A DNA stretch of 64,000 nucleotides, taken from positions 1 to 64,000 of the forward strand of contig CAZCDS010000026.1 in the NCBI GenBank assembly GCA_964497585.1, given 5' to 3'. Below the pieces are notes generated by a model. That model was not told where the DNA came from. It saw only the letters and a program-made list of their open reading frames with translations, and did not search any database. Shown in pieces: positions 52,701 through 60,957 of the stretch. The position numbers were made by a program, and so were the translations under genes. This DNA comes from CAZCDS01 sp964497585 (GTDB lineage: Bacteria; Desulfobacterota; Desulfomonilia; Desulfomonilales; Desulfomonilaceae). Each line of letters opens with the position of its first letter. Position 1 is the first letter of the stretch.

Positions 52701-52836
52701 CCAAGATGGGCTGTTCGGTTTCGGGCTTGAGCTCGACGGAAAGAAACGTCAGCGATACGTAGCCGAACACCAGAACCAACAAGACTCTCACGATAACGGT
52801 GATAGGGAATCGCACTGAAGATTCTGCGATATTCAT
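49702..52836 (-). CDS. RND-family efflux pump, inner-membrane subunit
   Basis: The 1044-residue protein has the complete AcrB-type layout: twelve helices and two large periplasmic loops. Conserved helix 4 motif is GMIVDDAIVVLENIYRHRYE (the Asp pair of proton relay), and signature segments include GRPTAFDA-type LFDAFTVVPMLASRW and, late in the chain, MTAIAMVLGMLPLA. It belongs to the HAE1-type multidrug group rather than metal CzcA pumps, judging from the helix 4 DD motif. Start MNIAESSVRFPITVIVRVLL is typical. It lies 13 bp after the MarR gene. Confidence 0.92.
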   Translation of the reverse strand: MNIAESSVRFPITVIVRVLLVLVFGYVSLTFLSVELKPETEQPILVVATQFSGAAPEEVEGEVTTRFEESISGVSNMEYTHSFSAYGQSFVVVFYKPGTNLDLAAAELQRNIDRVKDLPPAVQKPQIFKASDRVSLPIYQFAMTGSADIVAMSTWADKDIAPRIKRIPGVGDCQFDGDRTREMRITFDPERLKERHLTVSDIKSYIDQTNLNQSGGYFVRGTREWTIRTVGELLTAKSFRKVIVSKPGKPVVYLSDVADVEDFYERPDSYARINGKPGIVFNVYGEVGANVIQTINSVDRELRLLQRDYGPRGANFQKVYDQSNYIRDAVAVVRDSLIEAIGLVLLVLFVFLKNWRSIFIVATSIPVSVIGTFIGMYLFGYSINVLSLAGLALCIGMIVDDAIVVLENIYRHRYEEGKTIVKACVDGTQEVGMAVLMSTLTTAAVFVPILMLKGEIGTLFGPVAFIVSLAIFLSLFDAFTVVPMLASRWMKEGREPTGFAKKLMSPLNFLDGVGARASRALTGALVFFLESGRNKAVLILAILGLFGLSYWTLPGMGYLPTGGTNLIKVQLETAEGTSLDENSRLLKILEDRWSRIKGVRNIVATPNRRPSRNVIYLVCDREEDSGVPVQTIAEEAYESSRDLPFKSVNPVQFPLFGNIFTRSSIVDVRIMGQSYKVIERLVQQIMDIGKSTKGVVFRYTDLALRKPEVEVRVDPERAANFGFRVKDIADAVEAAGGGQQTTSQYDVGGRYYYIRVVGKESNLKSVADVGNILLTSPYNPNTQVRLASVATVETTFGPLQINHLNSKRAARVQLTIGNRPLADVFHDVITKIHHSVALPLGYAVVPFGAVNDLKALIDAISFVFPLSVVVVYLLLVMQFQSFIRPLSIILSVPLSIIGANALVNVTGVHFDSFTMLGYVMMVGLVVKNAIILITYAVQLMESQGIERNQALMLASKRRMRPIFMTAIAMVLGMLPLAINRSAGAEIYNGLAMAVVGGLSVATLFTLIFIPVMYTVLDDLKTRFWKVQPVVLDDGELAMASRPHQ

Positions 52837-52848
52837 TGTCCTGTGTAC

Positions 52849-53439
52849 CTAGCGGCGCCCATACGTTTCGGAAACACTGTGCTGCACAGGCCTGGATCCC
52901 ATGCCAGGGCCGTCGGCCGAATCTTCCGCCTGTCCCGCCTCGCGGTTGTACGGTTCCGGGCCGTTCGCTCTCTCCGAATTTCCGGCAAGATTGTCGTCGA
53001 TTATGCCGAGGATCCGCCTTAGCTGCCCGAGATCGTGGTCTTCAAGGCCGGCAAGTGCAGCGTGCAAGAAGTCCGTCACTATTGGAACGAGCTTGGATTG
53101 AAGGGCCTTACCTTCTCCTGTGAGATAGACTCGCAGGCATCTCTTATCCTCAGAATCCTTTTCCCGCCTAATCAGTCGGGCCTTTTCGAGAAGATGCAGA
53201 ATCCTTGCAATGTTATGCCGGTCTTTTGCGGTCCTTTTGGCCAGAGAGGCCTGATGCATGCCGTCGGCTTCCCAGAGAGCACTGAGGACACCCCACTGCT
53301 CCGGGGTAACACTGAACCCTTTTGCCAGGAATTCGCGCCATAACCCCACCTTCATTTGGCTGGCCGCTCGGTAGATGAGGTATCCGGGGGACTGCTCTCG
53401 AGGGAAGACGCTGAACCGGGGCTTCATGCCGCTCTCCAT
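52849..53439 (-). CDS. MarR-family regulator of the efflux operon
   Basis: The 196-residue protein has a winged helix-turn-helix (about 45-110: FSVTPEQWGVLSALWEADGM, then KDRHNIARILHLLEKARLIR with the wing REKDSEDKRCLRVYLTGEG) flanked by dimerisation helices. The last 40 residues are low-complexity and probably disordered. First gene of the MarR-pump-adaptor unit, it presumably represses it until an inducer binds. A second possible start is Met5. The likely operator lies 10 bp upstream. Confidence 0.85.
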   Translation of the reverse strand: MESGMKPRFSVFPREQSPGYLIYRAASQMKVGLWREFLAKGFSVTPEQWGVLSALWEADGMHQASLAKRTAKDRHNIARILHLLEKARLIRREKDSEDKRCLRVYLTGEGKALQSKLVPIVTDFLHAALAGLEDHDLGQLRRILGIIDDNLAGNSERANGPEPYNREAGQAEDSADGPGMGSRPVQHSVSETYGRR

Positions 53440-53449
53440 TCAGTTGTTA

Positions 53450-53463
53450 TGACAACGTTGTCA
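53450..53463. promoter_or_regulatory. Palindromic MarR operator
   Basis: TGACAACGTTGTCA is a perfect 14-bp palindrome 10 bp upstream of the marR start codon, overlapping where the promoter should lie. MarR dimers bind such palindromes, so autoregulation of the efflux operon is likely. Confidence 0.65.
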
Positions 53464-53964
53464 CAGTAACGATATCCCAACTCCGCTGCCCTGTCAAGAG
53501 GTCCTAAATCACATCGTCCGAGTGGACCCGATCATTTGCCGATCTTCCCGCTCCTCTTCTCATTGGACGTTATTGACAGGAAAACGTTGAACACGATCGT
53601 AGCTTCTATAGACGCAATCAGTCCGTGGCTTATCTATCCAGTTGAATTTCGGAGCCATTCCCGTTAGTTCGTTCCTCAAATCTACCGGCGCCCGGTGAGG
53701 TGGGCGATGCGTTATTGGCTCCTCTGCAGGAAGGTGTGCCCGGTTATTCTGGTCTGTGCAGCATCGGTTGCGCTGCATTTTCATTGAGTTTCAGTGACTT
53801 CTATCCCTTTTCGTTCAAAAGCGGTCGTGGCGGTGTGGGGCAAGCTGCCGCCGAATGCCCGAGTGACGAGTACTCATTCACGGGGAATCAGGCACGGAGA
53901 ACTGACGGAAGACTTGCCCATTTCTCGTAGAGAGGACATTTTCCGGTGGGTGGAAACCGGGCCC
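53464..53964. other. Intergenic, nothing recognised
   Basis: It lies between the efflux operon promoter and a broken minus-strand gene. Short frames on both strands show no recognisable protein. Confidence 0.4.
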
Positions 53965-54566
53965 TTACTTTCCCGATGGCCCTCCAACTTTGAGGCCCTT
54001 GAAGGCGGCTCGAAACCAGTCGTAGTAGGTTTTGTCGGCGTACGGTTCTCCGGGCTTCTTCTTGAACGCTGTTATCTCAGAGTGTTTCGACACATCCTTC
54101 ACGCTTATGCTAGGATCGGGATTCAGGTCTGTAAGATCCTTAACTGTTTCCTGGACAAGTCGTTTCTGTCTGGCCTGGTAATCTTCCTTCGGATGCTGCT
54201 GGCGGTGCAACAGGGCGCCCAATCGTCCACCCAACTTCGTGATTGTTTGGCCGTGCTCCTGCTCGAACGCCTCTACGTCCTCGAGCCTGTGGAGCATATC
54301 ATCGAGCGGGTGGAGTTGATAAGGCTCCTTTCCCGCCGTATGCAAATTGGGCCTCGTAGTTGGGTGGCCACGCATATCTCCCATGTAAAGAAACGAAGGC
54401 CGTGTTTGGCCCAGAGGATGAATACGCCGTCTTCATCAAGGCCCCACCTTTTACAGAGATCATCGACGCCCAGCATGATGGATTCCTCAGTCAACTCTTC
54501 CTCCTTCGCGGGAACCGATCCTGTGGTGAGTTCCTTTTTTGTGGGAATGATTCGACGGTAGTGCAA
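53965..54566 (-). pseudogene. Frameshifted small HTH-like gene
   Basis: Two overlapping frames together look like one protein. The 5' frame (54566 to about 54375) encodes LTEESIMLGVDDLCKRWGLD and VFILWAKHGLRFFTWE, resembling the short HTH found at the start of many deltaproteobacterial proteins. The other frame (54384-53965) continues with TTRPNLHTAGKEPYQLHPLD and a charged C-terminal part ending AAFKGLKVGGPSGK. The switch occurs near 54375-54390. A single-base error or true decay in a mobile region are both possible. The function of the intact protein is unknown. Confidence 0.45.
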
Positions 54567-54700
54567 AAAGCAGGGGATAACAGGATCAGATTTGCAGACC
54601 TATGGGAGCGGATTCCTTCACCACCGAGACGGGCCACGAAACTCCTCGAATAGTCAGGAAATCCCGCAGCGTGGTTATCCCTGAGTTACCCCCACAAAAA

Positions 54701-54729
54701 GGAGGTTACCCAAGAGCTGGCTAACCTCT
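54701..54729 (-). terminator. Terminator following tRNA-like repeat B
   Basis: On the minus strand AGAGGTTA pairs with TAACCTCC around a 13-nt loop and is followed by TTTTTG. It starts about 10 nt past the CCA end of repeat B, the spacing of a tRNA terminator, which suggests that this side is the original chromosomal flank of the tRNA-Arg gene. Confidence 0.65.
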
Positions 54730-54738
54730 TGTAATTAT

Positions 54739-54798
54739 TGGCACGCCCGGCAGGACTCGAACCTGCGACCTACGGATTCGAAGTCCGAGAAGGGGCGT
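54739..54798 (-). repeat. tRNA-Arg 3'-half repeat B (att), with D-arm-less tRNA shape
   Basis: On the minus strand it holds the anticodon arm CGGA-CTTCGAA-TCCG (anticodon TCG, Arg), variable region, T-arm GCAGG-TTCGAGT-CCTGC and acceptor GGGCGTGCCA. Upstream there is no D-arm, but ACGCCC (minus 54798-54793) lies directly before TTCT and the anticodon arm and would pair with GGGCGT of the acceptor. The piece is nearly identical to repeat C. It marks the left end of the 6.2-kb integrated element. Confidence 0.8.
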
Positions 54799-55194
54799 AG
54801 TGAGCTAACGATTTCAAGCACTTGGCCGCGCCAGCCCGTTGCACACTGCACCACCAAGCACAACGAATCATGACACCATCACGCAAATATTGCGCAAGGA
54901 TTTCCTTGAAGAAATCATCGTATCCTTCTCAGGCCCCTGAGCCGCAGCCGATGGATAGCTAAGCCAAATGTCTCCGATAGGGTATTGCCTATAGTTTCAT
55001 ACCGTATGACTGTTTTGTAGTTGACATAATCCCATACGCCCACTATTTCAAGCTAATCGCGCGAAATGACGATAGATTACGGTATTGACTTGTCAACCTC
55101 TGGCGCGTCACCTAACATCATAGATAACTGCATACTGGGGGACCGCCGGGGCGACCATTCTTGCATCATATCTCACCGAAGAGGAGAAGTTGTC
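54799..55194. other. Left arm of the integrated element
   Basis: The first 80 bp resemble the sequence right of repeat C, notably AAGCACAACGAATCATGACA (54856-54875), located 117 bp from the repeat start exactly as its counterpart at 61074. This is probably an integrase arm or attP-derived region. No gene lies before 55195. Confidence 0.55.
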
Positions 55195-55551
55195 ATGAAT
55201 GAGTTGCCCTTCCCGCTGCCCGAGGTCGTCCAGGAGAAGCTTGACCACACGCTTTTCGGCGCTGCCCCCAGCCCGCTTAATCCTTTCTGCAACGGTGGAA
55301 GGCCCGCCCATGTCGGCTGTGTTGAGGAGTGGTACACCAAAGCCAACTCGCACTTCCGGGGCCTGAAAATGCTTTGGGAAGAGTACGAACGTGCTCCGTC
55401 CCCTCAGCGAATGTTTGAGATGTCGGAGGCTGTTTGGGCTTGTTTCTCAGCAGTAGAGGCTGAGTTTAATCGCCTTGGACGCATGTTGCCCTTCCTGGAG
55501 CATTCGTGGCCGCACGATCCGGTGATTAAGGCTCATTTCGACGGGTGAGAC
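55195..55551 (+). CDS. Hypothetical protein of the mobile element
   Basis: The 117-residue-class frame starts at ATG 55195 (MNELPFPLPEVVQEKLDHTL) after GAGGAGAAGTTGTC, a strong ribosome site. It is soluble with several Trp/Cys/His residues (CVEEWYTKANSHFRG, AVWACFSAVEAEFNRLGRML) and no recognisable motif. It may be a phage or plasmid accessory protein. Upstream in-frame codons lack a ribosome site. Confidence 0.5.
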
Positions 55552-55871
55552 AACAGAAGACGAATAGACAAGGAATCTCCAAATACGGATTTGGTTAGGG
55601 CTCTCTCCACGAGGGCTCTTTTTCTTCCTTGAACCTCTCGGCTGCAAGGATTGACTCACCACTCACCGGCTGGCACAGGAATCGCCTGGAGGAGTTGGCG
55701 CCTTTGCCCTTGAGCCTGCCGACAATTCCCTTGACATGAACCCCGTTCAGTAGTCTAATATTTGCCAGTAATTTCGGTATATTCGTGATGTTGTCGCTTG
55801 AGATGTGATTCTCCGCCTTCTTTGGGGAGCAGAGGGAGAGTCTTAGGCTAGGCCCTTTTTCTGGGGGTGTG
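55552..55871. other. Intergenic, nothing recognised
   Basis: It holds the presumed promoter of the outer-membrane protein gene; no clear element was picked out. A T-rich stretch lies near 55850-55862. Confidence 0.35.
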
Positions 55872-57338
55872 ATGGGTACCGGGAGTCGTAAGCTGAGGCT
55901 GTTCGTTTTTTTCCTCGCATTTCTTCTCGCCTGCGCGTTGATCACTTCAGCAGGGGCACAGGGTGTCCCAGCGGGAGGGGGGCTTGATGTAGCTCCGTCC
56001 AATCCCGTAGGGATGCCGGGTACCACGGGCGGCTTTTCTGGGGGGGGCAATGCACTCTCCCTCAACGGTTGCTTCGGCAACCTCCTCGGCCTGAAAGGCA
56101 ATCTCGAATTCGGGTTCCTGTACCAGTTCAACGAGAACATCTCCACGACACGCTTCACCTTTGACGGACTGCTACCTGCCAGTGTCGGACATGACGCCGC
56201 CGCCTTCGGAGAGGCCCACGGGGAATTCGTCAATTTCGGAAACACCTTGCGCTCGCTCATCACGTTCGGGGCTGCCACGACCAGTGAGCGGGGCTTCCAA
56301 GACAGAATAGATCTCTCTTTTGGGGGTGGGTACCGCAAGATTTTCGGCGAATCACTGTTGGTCGGAGCGAACGTTTTCTACGACACCAGCAGGCTGGGGG
56401 TCCAATGGTTTGGGTCGGGAGGGGGCGGTCTTGAAATGGCAGCCCTCCTGCCGGGTGGCGACGTCGTTGATCTGAATTACAACTTCTACGGCAACCTGTT
56501 CCAGGGGCGAAACAGCATCATCAATGCGTGGAGGAACGGTCCCGGCAACTTCGACGTGCAGGTGGGCTATTCCCACGAAATGGGAGACCACGGCCCCGAT
56601 CTCAGGCTCAAGGTCACCGGGTACCAGTTCGACGTGGGATGGAAGGCGTGGGGATGGAACGCAGGAGCCGAGGTGACCTCCCGCAACGGCGTGCTTTCCG
56701 TCAAGGCGGAGACGGGGCGGGATGAACTCAACGGCAGGTACTACACAGTCGGAGGCTTCGTGAATGTTGGCCTGCAACTGGAGAATCTCCTGAGTGGTGG
56801 GAGTCCCTTCACGTTGCCCGAGCCTCTTTTCAAGAGTCCTCGCAACCTGCGAAGACTCCTTACGACAAAGGTACATAGGCAGTTCCAACAACCGAGCACT
56901 GTTGTTGTGGCCAGGAGCGTCTCTGCTGCTGCTGAGGCACGGTGCGGACCGCTCACCTATTCCCTTACAACGCCCTTCACGCCGCCCGCTTCGCCGGGCG
57001 TCAGTGTACCGATCGTTGCGGGAGGACCGATAACCCCGGCCCAACAAGCTTGTCGGAGGCAGATAACCGTGGCGTGGACCGGCGGCACCGTGGCTGGAGC
57101 CGTTGCTTGGGATCGTTGCCTCATATATATCTACGACAGCTCCACCGGGACAACTGCGCTTTCTATGGGGATGTACACCCCAGACGGCGTGAACATCGTT
57201 CCCAATTCTTCTACCCTCAGTTACGCGGGCTGGTTCTGGAACCCGACAGTTCAGATTACAGGGGTAGGTGCTTATGCAGAGGGAGTGTACATAGGACCCA
57301 CCTGGACACCAACGGGATTCACGATCAAAGTGCACTGA
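55872..57338 (+). CDS. Inverse-autotransporter-type outer-membrane protein
   Basis: The 488-residue protein has a long signal peptide (RLFVFFLAFLLACALITSAGA). A beta-barrel-like region follows (about 60-310) with the pattern of intimin/invasin-type inverse autotransporters (GGGYRKIFGESLLVGANVFY then DTSRLGVQWFG, and LNYNFYGNLFQG). The remaining 150 residues, with a Pro/Thr-rich joint (SLTTPFTPPASPGVSVPIVA) and two cysteine pairs, would be the surface-exposed part. It is a short passenger for the class. The start is ATG or the GTG three bases earlier. Such a gene on an integrated element suggests adhesion or surface variation. The assignment is by pattern only. Confidence 0.55.
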   Translation: MGTGSRKLRLFVFFLAFLLACALITSAGAQGVPAGGGLDVAPSNPVGMPGTTGGFSGGGNALSLNGCFGNLLGLKGNLEFGFLYQFNENISTTRFTFDGLLPASVGHDAAAFGEAHGEFVNFGNTLRSLITFGAATTSERGFQDRIDLSFGGGYRKIFGESLLVGANVFYDTSRLGVQWFGSGGGGLEMAALLPGGDVVDLNYNFYGNLFQGRNSIINAWRNGPGNFDVQVGYSHEMGDHGPDLRLKVTGYQFDVGWKAWGWNAGAEVTSRNGVLSVKAETGRDELNGRYYTVGGFVNVGLQLENLLSGGSPFTLPEPLFKSPRNLRRLLTTKVHRQFQQPSTVVVARSVSAAAEARCGPLTYSLTTPFTPPASPGVSVPIVAGGPITPAQQACRRQITVAWTGGTVAGAVAWDRCLIYIYDSSTGTTALSMGMYTPDGVNIVPNSSTLSYAGWFWNPTVQITGVGAYAEGVYIGPTWTPTGFTIKVH

Positions 57339-57398
57339 CGGCTCTGCGTACCGCATCAGCGCTCCAGCTGAACATAGCAGCGACTCAACTCATATCCT

Positions 57399-57436
57399 CC
57401 CCCAATCATCATCACCTCGATGTTGGGGGCTTTTTT
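57399..57436 (+). terminator. Rho-independent terminator of the outer-membrane protein gene
   Basis: CCCCCAA (57399-57405) pairs with TTGGGGG (57423-57429), extended by CAT/ATG around a bulge, and is followed by six T residues at 57431-57436. It lies about 60 bp after the stop. Confidence 0.75.
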
Positions 57437-58030
57437 GTTGCAAGATTTTTATAGGCTGCGTGTAGAGCGGCATTTGGGTCCCCTTGAAAAATAACATAGA
57501 GGATGGACGCCAGCCCCCTCCCCACCGGGGGTGCCACCCGACCGCCACAAAACTCAAGCCGAATCACTCCGATCTCATCCCCACCACACGAACGCAACCG
57601 ACAGCCCGCACACGAGAACGTCACCACGTTGCGAGCCCGACCGAGTCTCACCGCTTGACGGCGCTGCCGGGTCATGGGGATGGTGCGGGGGTGTCTCCGC
57701 CAGATGACAGCACCTCTATCGCGGCCCGCGCGAGAAGGGGCCCGAGACGCGCGTACAACGAAAGGAGGGGTTCCCGGGTGGGGACGTATTCCCCGAGGGG
57801 CGAACGTCCCACGTCGCGCGTGTCCCTTCGTCTGAGTCGATGATTCGCTGACATGCTGACCGTGGACCCCCAGAACGGCAAAGCCGAGCACGAGGGCCCG
57901 GCCTGCTTGCGAACTCCGAGGATTGAGTCGTCTTGAGCAGGCCCCCTACTCCCCGCGCCTACCCCTGTCAAGGAAAAAGCCCAAACCCCATGAACAGGCA
58001 CTTTCCGGCCGGTAGCACGATCTCACGAAC
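57437..58030. other. Non-coding or decayed region
   Basis: Nearly 600 bp without a believable gene; frames are short, Arg- and Pro-rich. It precedes a 5'-truncated dnaB, so it may be the scrambled remains of the missing N-terminal part or unrelated element DNA. Confidence 0.35.
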
Positions 58031-58660
58031 ACAAAAGGGAAGATTAGCGTGTTGAGAATGAGGCATGGGACGCTTGAAGATTGGCAACTGATGAAGGTGG
58101 AAAAAGACCAGAAGGCCCTTGTTGACCTTCCTCTTTTCGTCGACGAAGGAAATCACACTCCGGCCGGGATCGAGGCTCGTATAAGGGAACTCAACAGGGG
58201 GCTTCATCCTGCCGCCGTGGAACTCGTTATTGTGGACCACCTCCAATTGATGGGCATAAACGATCAACATCAGTACCAGCGCCGAGACCTCCAATTGGGG
58301 GTTTACACCGCTCAACTCAAGGACATGGCAAAGCGTCTGAACCTGACCGTGATTGCCCTATCACAGCTTAACCGCAACGTTGAGGGCCGTCCCCTAGAGC
58401 AACGACACCCGCGACTTCCCGACCTGAGAGAATCCGGCTCCATTGAGCAGGACGCGGACATTATCGTAGGAATTTACCGCAAGCACCCCGACACGCAACA
58501 AGAGGCGGACATTGGCCACGCAGAACTGACTGTCCTGAAGAACCGATCCGGTCCCACGGGACGCCTGCCGCTTCTGTGGCTGCCAGATTACGCTCAGTTT
58601 ATCAACCCGGAGAACGACGTTCCTGACACCGTCGAGGATGAGAACATGCGGGAAATGTAA
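58031..58660 (+). pseudogene. 5'-truncated DnaB-type replicative helicase
   Basis: The readable part (about 200 residues) matches the C-terminal RecA-like domain of DnaB. It has the Walker B region AVELVIVDHLQLM, motif IALSQLNRNVEGRP, RLPDLRESGSIEQDADIIVG, and the closing LTVLKNRSGPTGRLPLLW. The N-terminal domain and Walker A (GxxGxGKT/S) are absent; no match lies upstream. Without ATP-binding residues it cannot be an active helicase. Phage or plasmid replication genes often carry DnaB, so this is probably a remnant of the element's replication module. Confidence 0.75.
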
Positions 58661-58686
58661 TCGTCACGAGAGGGGAGGCAGACAAA

Positions 58687-58905
58687 CTGGAAACAGCACA
58701 ATCCACACACCAACAACAATCCGCCATACGGCCGGACTGTCACTTGTGCCGCGATCACGTCCATGGCTGGTGTACAGCAATCCCGCAGCGCCTCTACAAT
58801 GCGAGTGTGCTTATCGTTTGCCCAAAGACCGCAGAGCACGGGGCTCCGCTGCACAGGTACGTCGAGGCAAGGGACGCGGGCGTGTTCAGGAGAAGGGTGC
58901 GGTGA
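58687..58905 (+). CDS. Small Cys/His-rich protein
   Basis: A 72-residue frame with CTG as possible start (GAGAGGGGAGG lies 8 bases upstream) encodes PDCHLCRDHVHGWCTAIPQR and LIVCPKTAEHGAPLHRYV. The CxxC...C pattern with histidines looks like a small zinc-binding module of a type carried by mobile elements. The non-ATG start lowers confidence. Confidence 0.35.
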   Translation: METAQSTHQQQSAIRPDCHLCRDHVHGWCTAIPQRLYNASVLIVCPKTAEHGAPLHRYVEARDAGVFRRRVR

Positions 58906-59042
58906 CTGAAGCGGTGAGAAGGGCTTTAATACTGGACTTTCGACAACCGGGGCAATGGACAGAGGGGGTGTGCTGGCAAGCCCGCTGTCTTCTGGTAATC
59001 GCATCCCCGCTATATCATGAATGATTATAGGGGCAACTTCCG

Positions 59043-59345
59043 GTGTTTGTATCAAGGGAGCAGAGTAGCACGGAATATAGAACCGTACCACCCCCTGCAA
59101 AGAAGAAAGCCGCAATAAACTTAGGATACACACGACAAGTGAGAGCACAACTCAAGAAACCCAGTAAGAAAGCCGGATGCGGTCACTCCGATGGTGGGGC
59201 GTGGATTCCCTGTTCATTCTTCACGACTACCGGCTGCACGATGGGGCATAGCTCCCCGGAGGATTGCGAACCACGACGACGGGCTCAACACTGGCGAGGC
59301 GAAATTGATCGAGTCTTCGGAAAGAGTTGCCGCCAGCATGATTGA
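59043..59345 (+). CDS. Possible small Cys-rich protein
   Basis: A 100-residue frame from GTG 59043 encodes a basic N-terminus and a Cys/His-rich part (KAGCGHSDGGAWIPCSF, GCTMGHSSPEDCEP). No good ribosome site precedes it and no family is recognised. It is listed as a possibility. The surroundings 58906-59620 hold nothing firmer. Confidence 0.28.
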   Translation: MFVSREQSSTEYRTVPPPAKKKAAINLGYTRQVRAQLKKPSKKAGCGHSDGGAWIPCSFFTTTGCTMGHSSPEDCEPRRRAQHWRGEIDRVFGKSCRQHD

Positions 59346-59620
59346 ATCGTTGCTAGCGAAATTTGCACGGGAACATATCAAGGCCGCCAACGACGTGGTG
59401 TAGAGGCTCACCAGTCACAACACCAAAGAAGTCCGCGTGTACGGTGTCGGCTGGGGGGGCCATTATTGATGGCACTGGAGCAGGTGAGAGACTATTAACC
59501 TGTCAGGTTATGTTAGCCAGGACAGTAAAGCCTGTGGGGATTGACAAAACTATGGAACTATGATATGTTTATAAAATGTGGTAGCCTCCTGTCTCTGCGT
59601 TCAATTAGCATGGGGTTACT

Positions 59621-59965
59621 GTGAATTTCCCACCACGTTTCATCAGAGCAAAGGACGCGCCTAGCTACCTGGGGATGGATCGTAATCGGTTCAACGATGA
59701 GGTGCGCCCACTCCTCACAGAAATTCCCATAGGAAAACAGGGAGTTGCGTTTGACCGTCTTGACCTGGACGCCTGGGCCGACGAGTATAAGAATCGCAAC
59801 GGGCGCACGGCCAAGCAGGAAGGAGGGAAAGGGCCGTGGCGCATGAAAAAGCCCGTGGTCTCCGCAAGAGGGGCGGCGTATGGCACATCGACAAGAAGAT
59901 CCGAGGCCGACGACTTTGCGAGAGCACTGGAGAACGCGACCTCACGAAAGCAGAAGAGCATCTAG
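59621..59965 (+). CDS. Excisionase/AlpA-like HTH protein
   Basis: The 114-residue protein has an N-terminal HTH of the excisionase type (RFIRAKDAPSYLGMDRNRFN, then EVRPLLTEIPIGKQGVAFDR) and LDLDAWADEYKNRNGR, which ends the domain. Such genes sit directly before phage-type integrases and steer excision. Its last 43 codons overlap the integrase gene in another frame, so the two are co-translated; that overlapping tail is probably not under selection as protein. Confidence 0.7.
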   Translation: MNFPPRFIRAKDAPSYLGMDRNRFNDEVRPLLTEIPIGKQGVAFDRLDLDAWADEYKNRNGRTAKQEGGKGPWRMKKPVVSARGAAYGTSTRRSEADDFARALENATSRKQKSI

Positions 59966-60948
59966 CAAGGCGAATTGAGGAGATCCGACAGGCTGACGTG
60001 TTCGGGGTCCGACCGAAGAGAACCTTTCGGCAGGCTGCCATAAGGCATCTCAATGAGGCCACCAAAGCCAGTATCAAGCGTGACGCTGAACTGCTTTCCA
60101 TTCTTGACCCGTTTATCGGGGATCTGCAACTAGAAGCCGTTCACATGGGAACTCTGCAACCGTACATCGAGGACAGGCGACGAGCGGGCTGGAAAAAGCG
60201 GACGATGAACTACGGGCTCCAGGTCACTCGCCGGATCTTGAATCTCGCCGCAAGCGAGTGGATGGACGAGTACGGAAACACGTGGATCGACCATGCCCCC
60301 AAGATCAAGCTCTTGAGAGAGGACGACAAGCGACCGCCCTATCCCCTGTCCTGGGACGAGCAGTTCCGCCTGTTCAATGAGCTACCGCCGCACCTTGCGA
60401 AGATGGCATTGTTCAAGGTCAACACGGGATGTAGAGAAGCGGAAGTTTGTGCCCTGAAATGGGGGTGGGAAGTCAAGGTTCCCGAGCTGGACACATCGGT
60501 TTTCATCATCCCCGGGGAGCGTGTGAAAAATCGGAACGAGCGGCTTGTCGTGCTTAACAGGGTAGCGCGTTCAGTGGTTCAGGAGATGAGGGGGGTTCAC
60601 CCGGATCGCGTCTTTACGTACAACGGCCGGCCGGTCAAGAAGATGTACGGCTCAGCATGGAAGAAGGCGAGGAAACGGGCCGGTCTCCCCCAAGTCCGGG
60701 TCCATGATCTCAAACATACTTTCGGGCGGAGGCTGCGTGCAGCGGGAGTGTCCTTTGAAGATCGACAAGACCTTCTGGGCCACAAGTCGGATCGCATGAC
60801 AACCCACTACACCCAAGCTGAGCTAGAGAATCTTATCGACGCGGCTAACAAGGTCTGTGGTGGCGAGGGGTCACGCAGAACGCCGTCACTCGTGATCCTG
60901 AAAAACAAAACCGCCGAGCAGGAGTCTTCCAACTCAGCGGTATCTTGA
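59836..60948 (+). CDS. Phage-type tyrosine integrase
   Basis: The 370-residue recombinase has an N-terminal arm/core-binding part (about 1-160) and a catalytic domain with Arg in NTGCREAEVCALKW, HDLKHTFGRRL (box II, with Lys where HxxR is usual), LLGHKS and the nucleophilic Tyr in THYTQAE. It starts at GTG 59836 with AGGAGGGAAAGGGCC upstream. The gene ends 9 bp before repeat C, the classic position of an integrase next to its attachment site. It presumably integrated the 54.74-60.96 kb element into a tRNA-Arg gene. Confidence 0.9.
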   Translation: MAHEKARGLRKRGGVWHIDKKIRGRRLCESTGERDLTKAEEHLARRIEEIRQADVFGVRPKRTFRQAAIRHLNEATKASIKRDAELLSILDPFIGDLQLEAVHMGTLQPYIEDRRRAGWKKRTMNYGLQVTRRILNLAASEWMDEYGNTWIDHAPKIKLLREDDKRPPYPLSWDEQFRLFNELPPHLAKMALFKVNTGCREAEVCALKWGWEVKVPELDTSVFIIPGERVKNRNERLVVLNRVARSVVQEMRGVHPDRVFTYNGRPVKKMYGSAWKKARKRAGLPQVRVHDLKHTFGRRLRAAGVSFEDRQDLLGHKSDRMTTHYTQAELENLIDAANKVCGGEGSRRTPSLVILKNKTAEQESSNSAVS

Positions 60949-60957
60949 CGGTTTTTT
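60910..60957 (+). terminator. Terminator at the integrase 3' end
   Basis: ACCGCCGAG (60910-60918) pairs with CTCAGCGGT (60933-60941) with one mismatch; a TTTTTT run lies at 60952-60957, ten bases further. Much of the stem is inside the integrase coding end. Confidence 0.5.

Noticed and set aside
56352..57356. 334-codon minus-strand frame opposite the outer-membrane protein gene
   Set aside because: It is a shadow: the plus-strand product has a signal peptide, barrel pattern and terminator.
60597..60797. Loss of integrase activity because box II reads HDLK rather than HxxR
   Set aside because: Lys at this place occurs in this integrase subgroup as far as I recall, and the Arg, His and Tyr of the other boxes are intact, so inactivity is not inferred.
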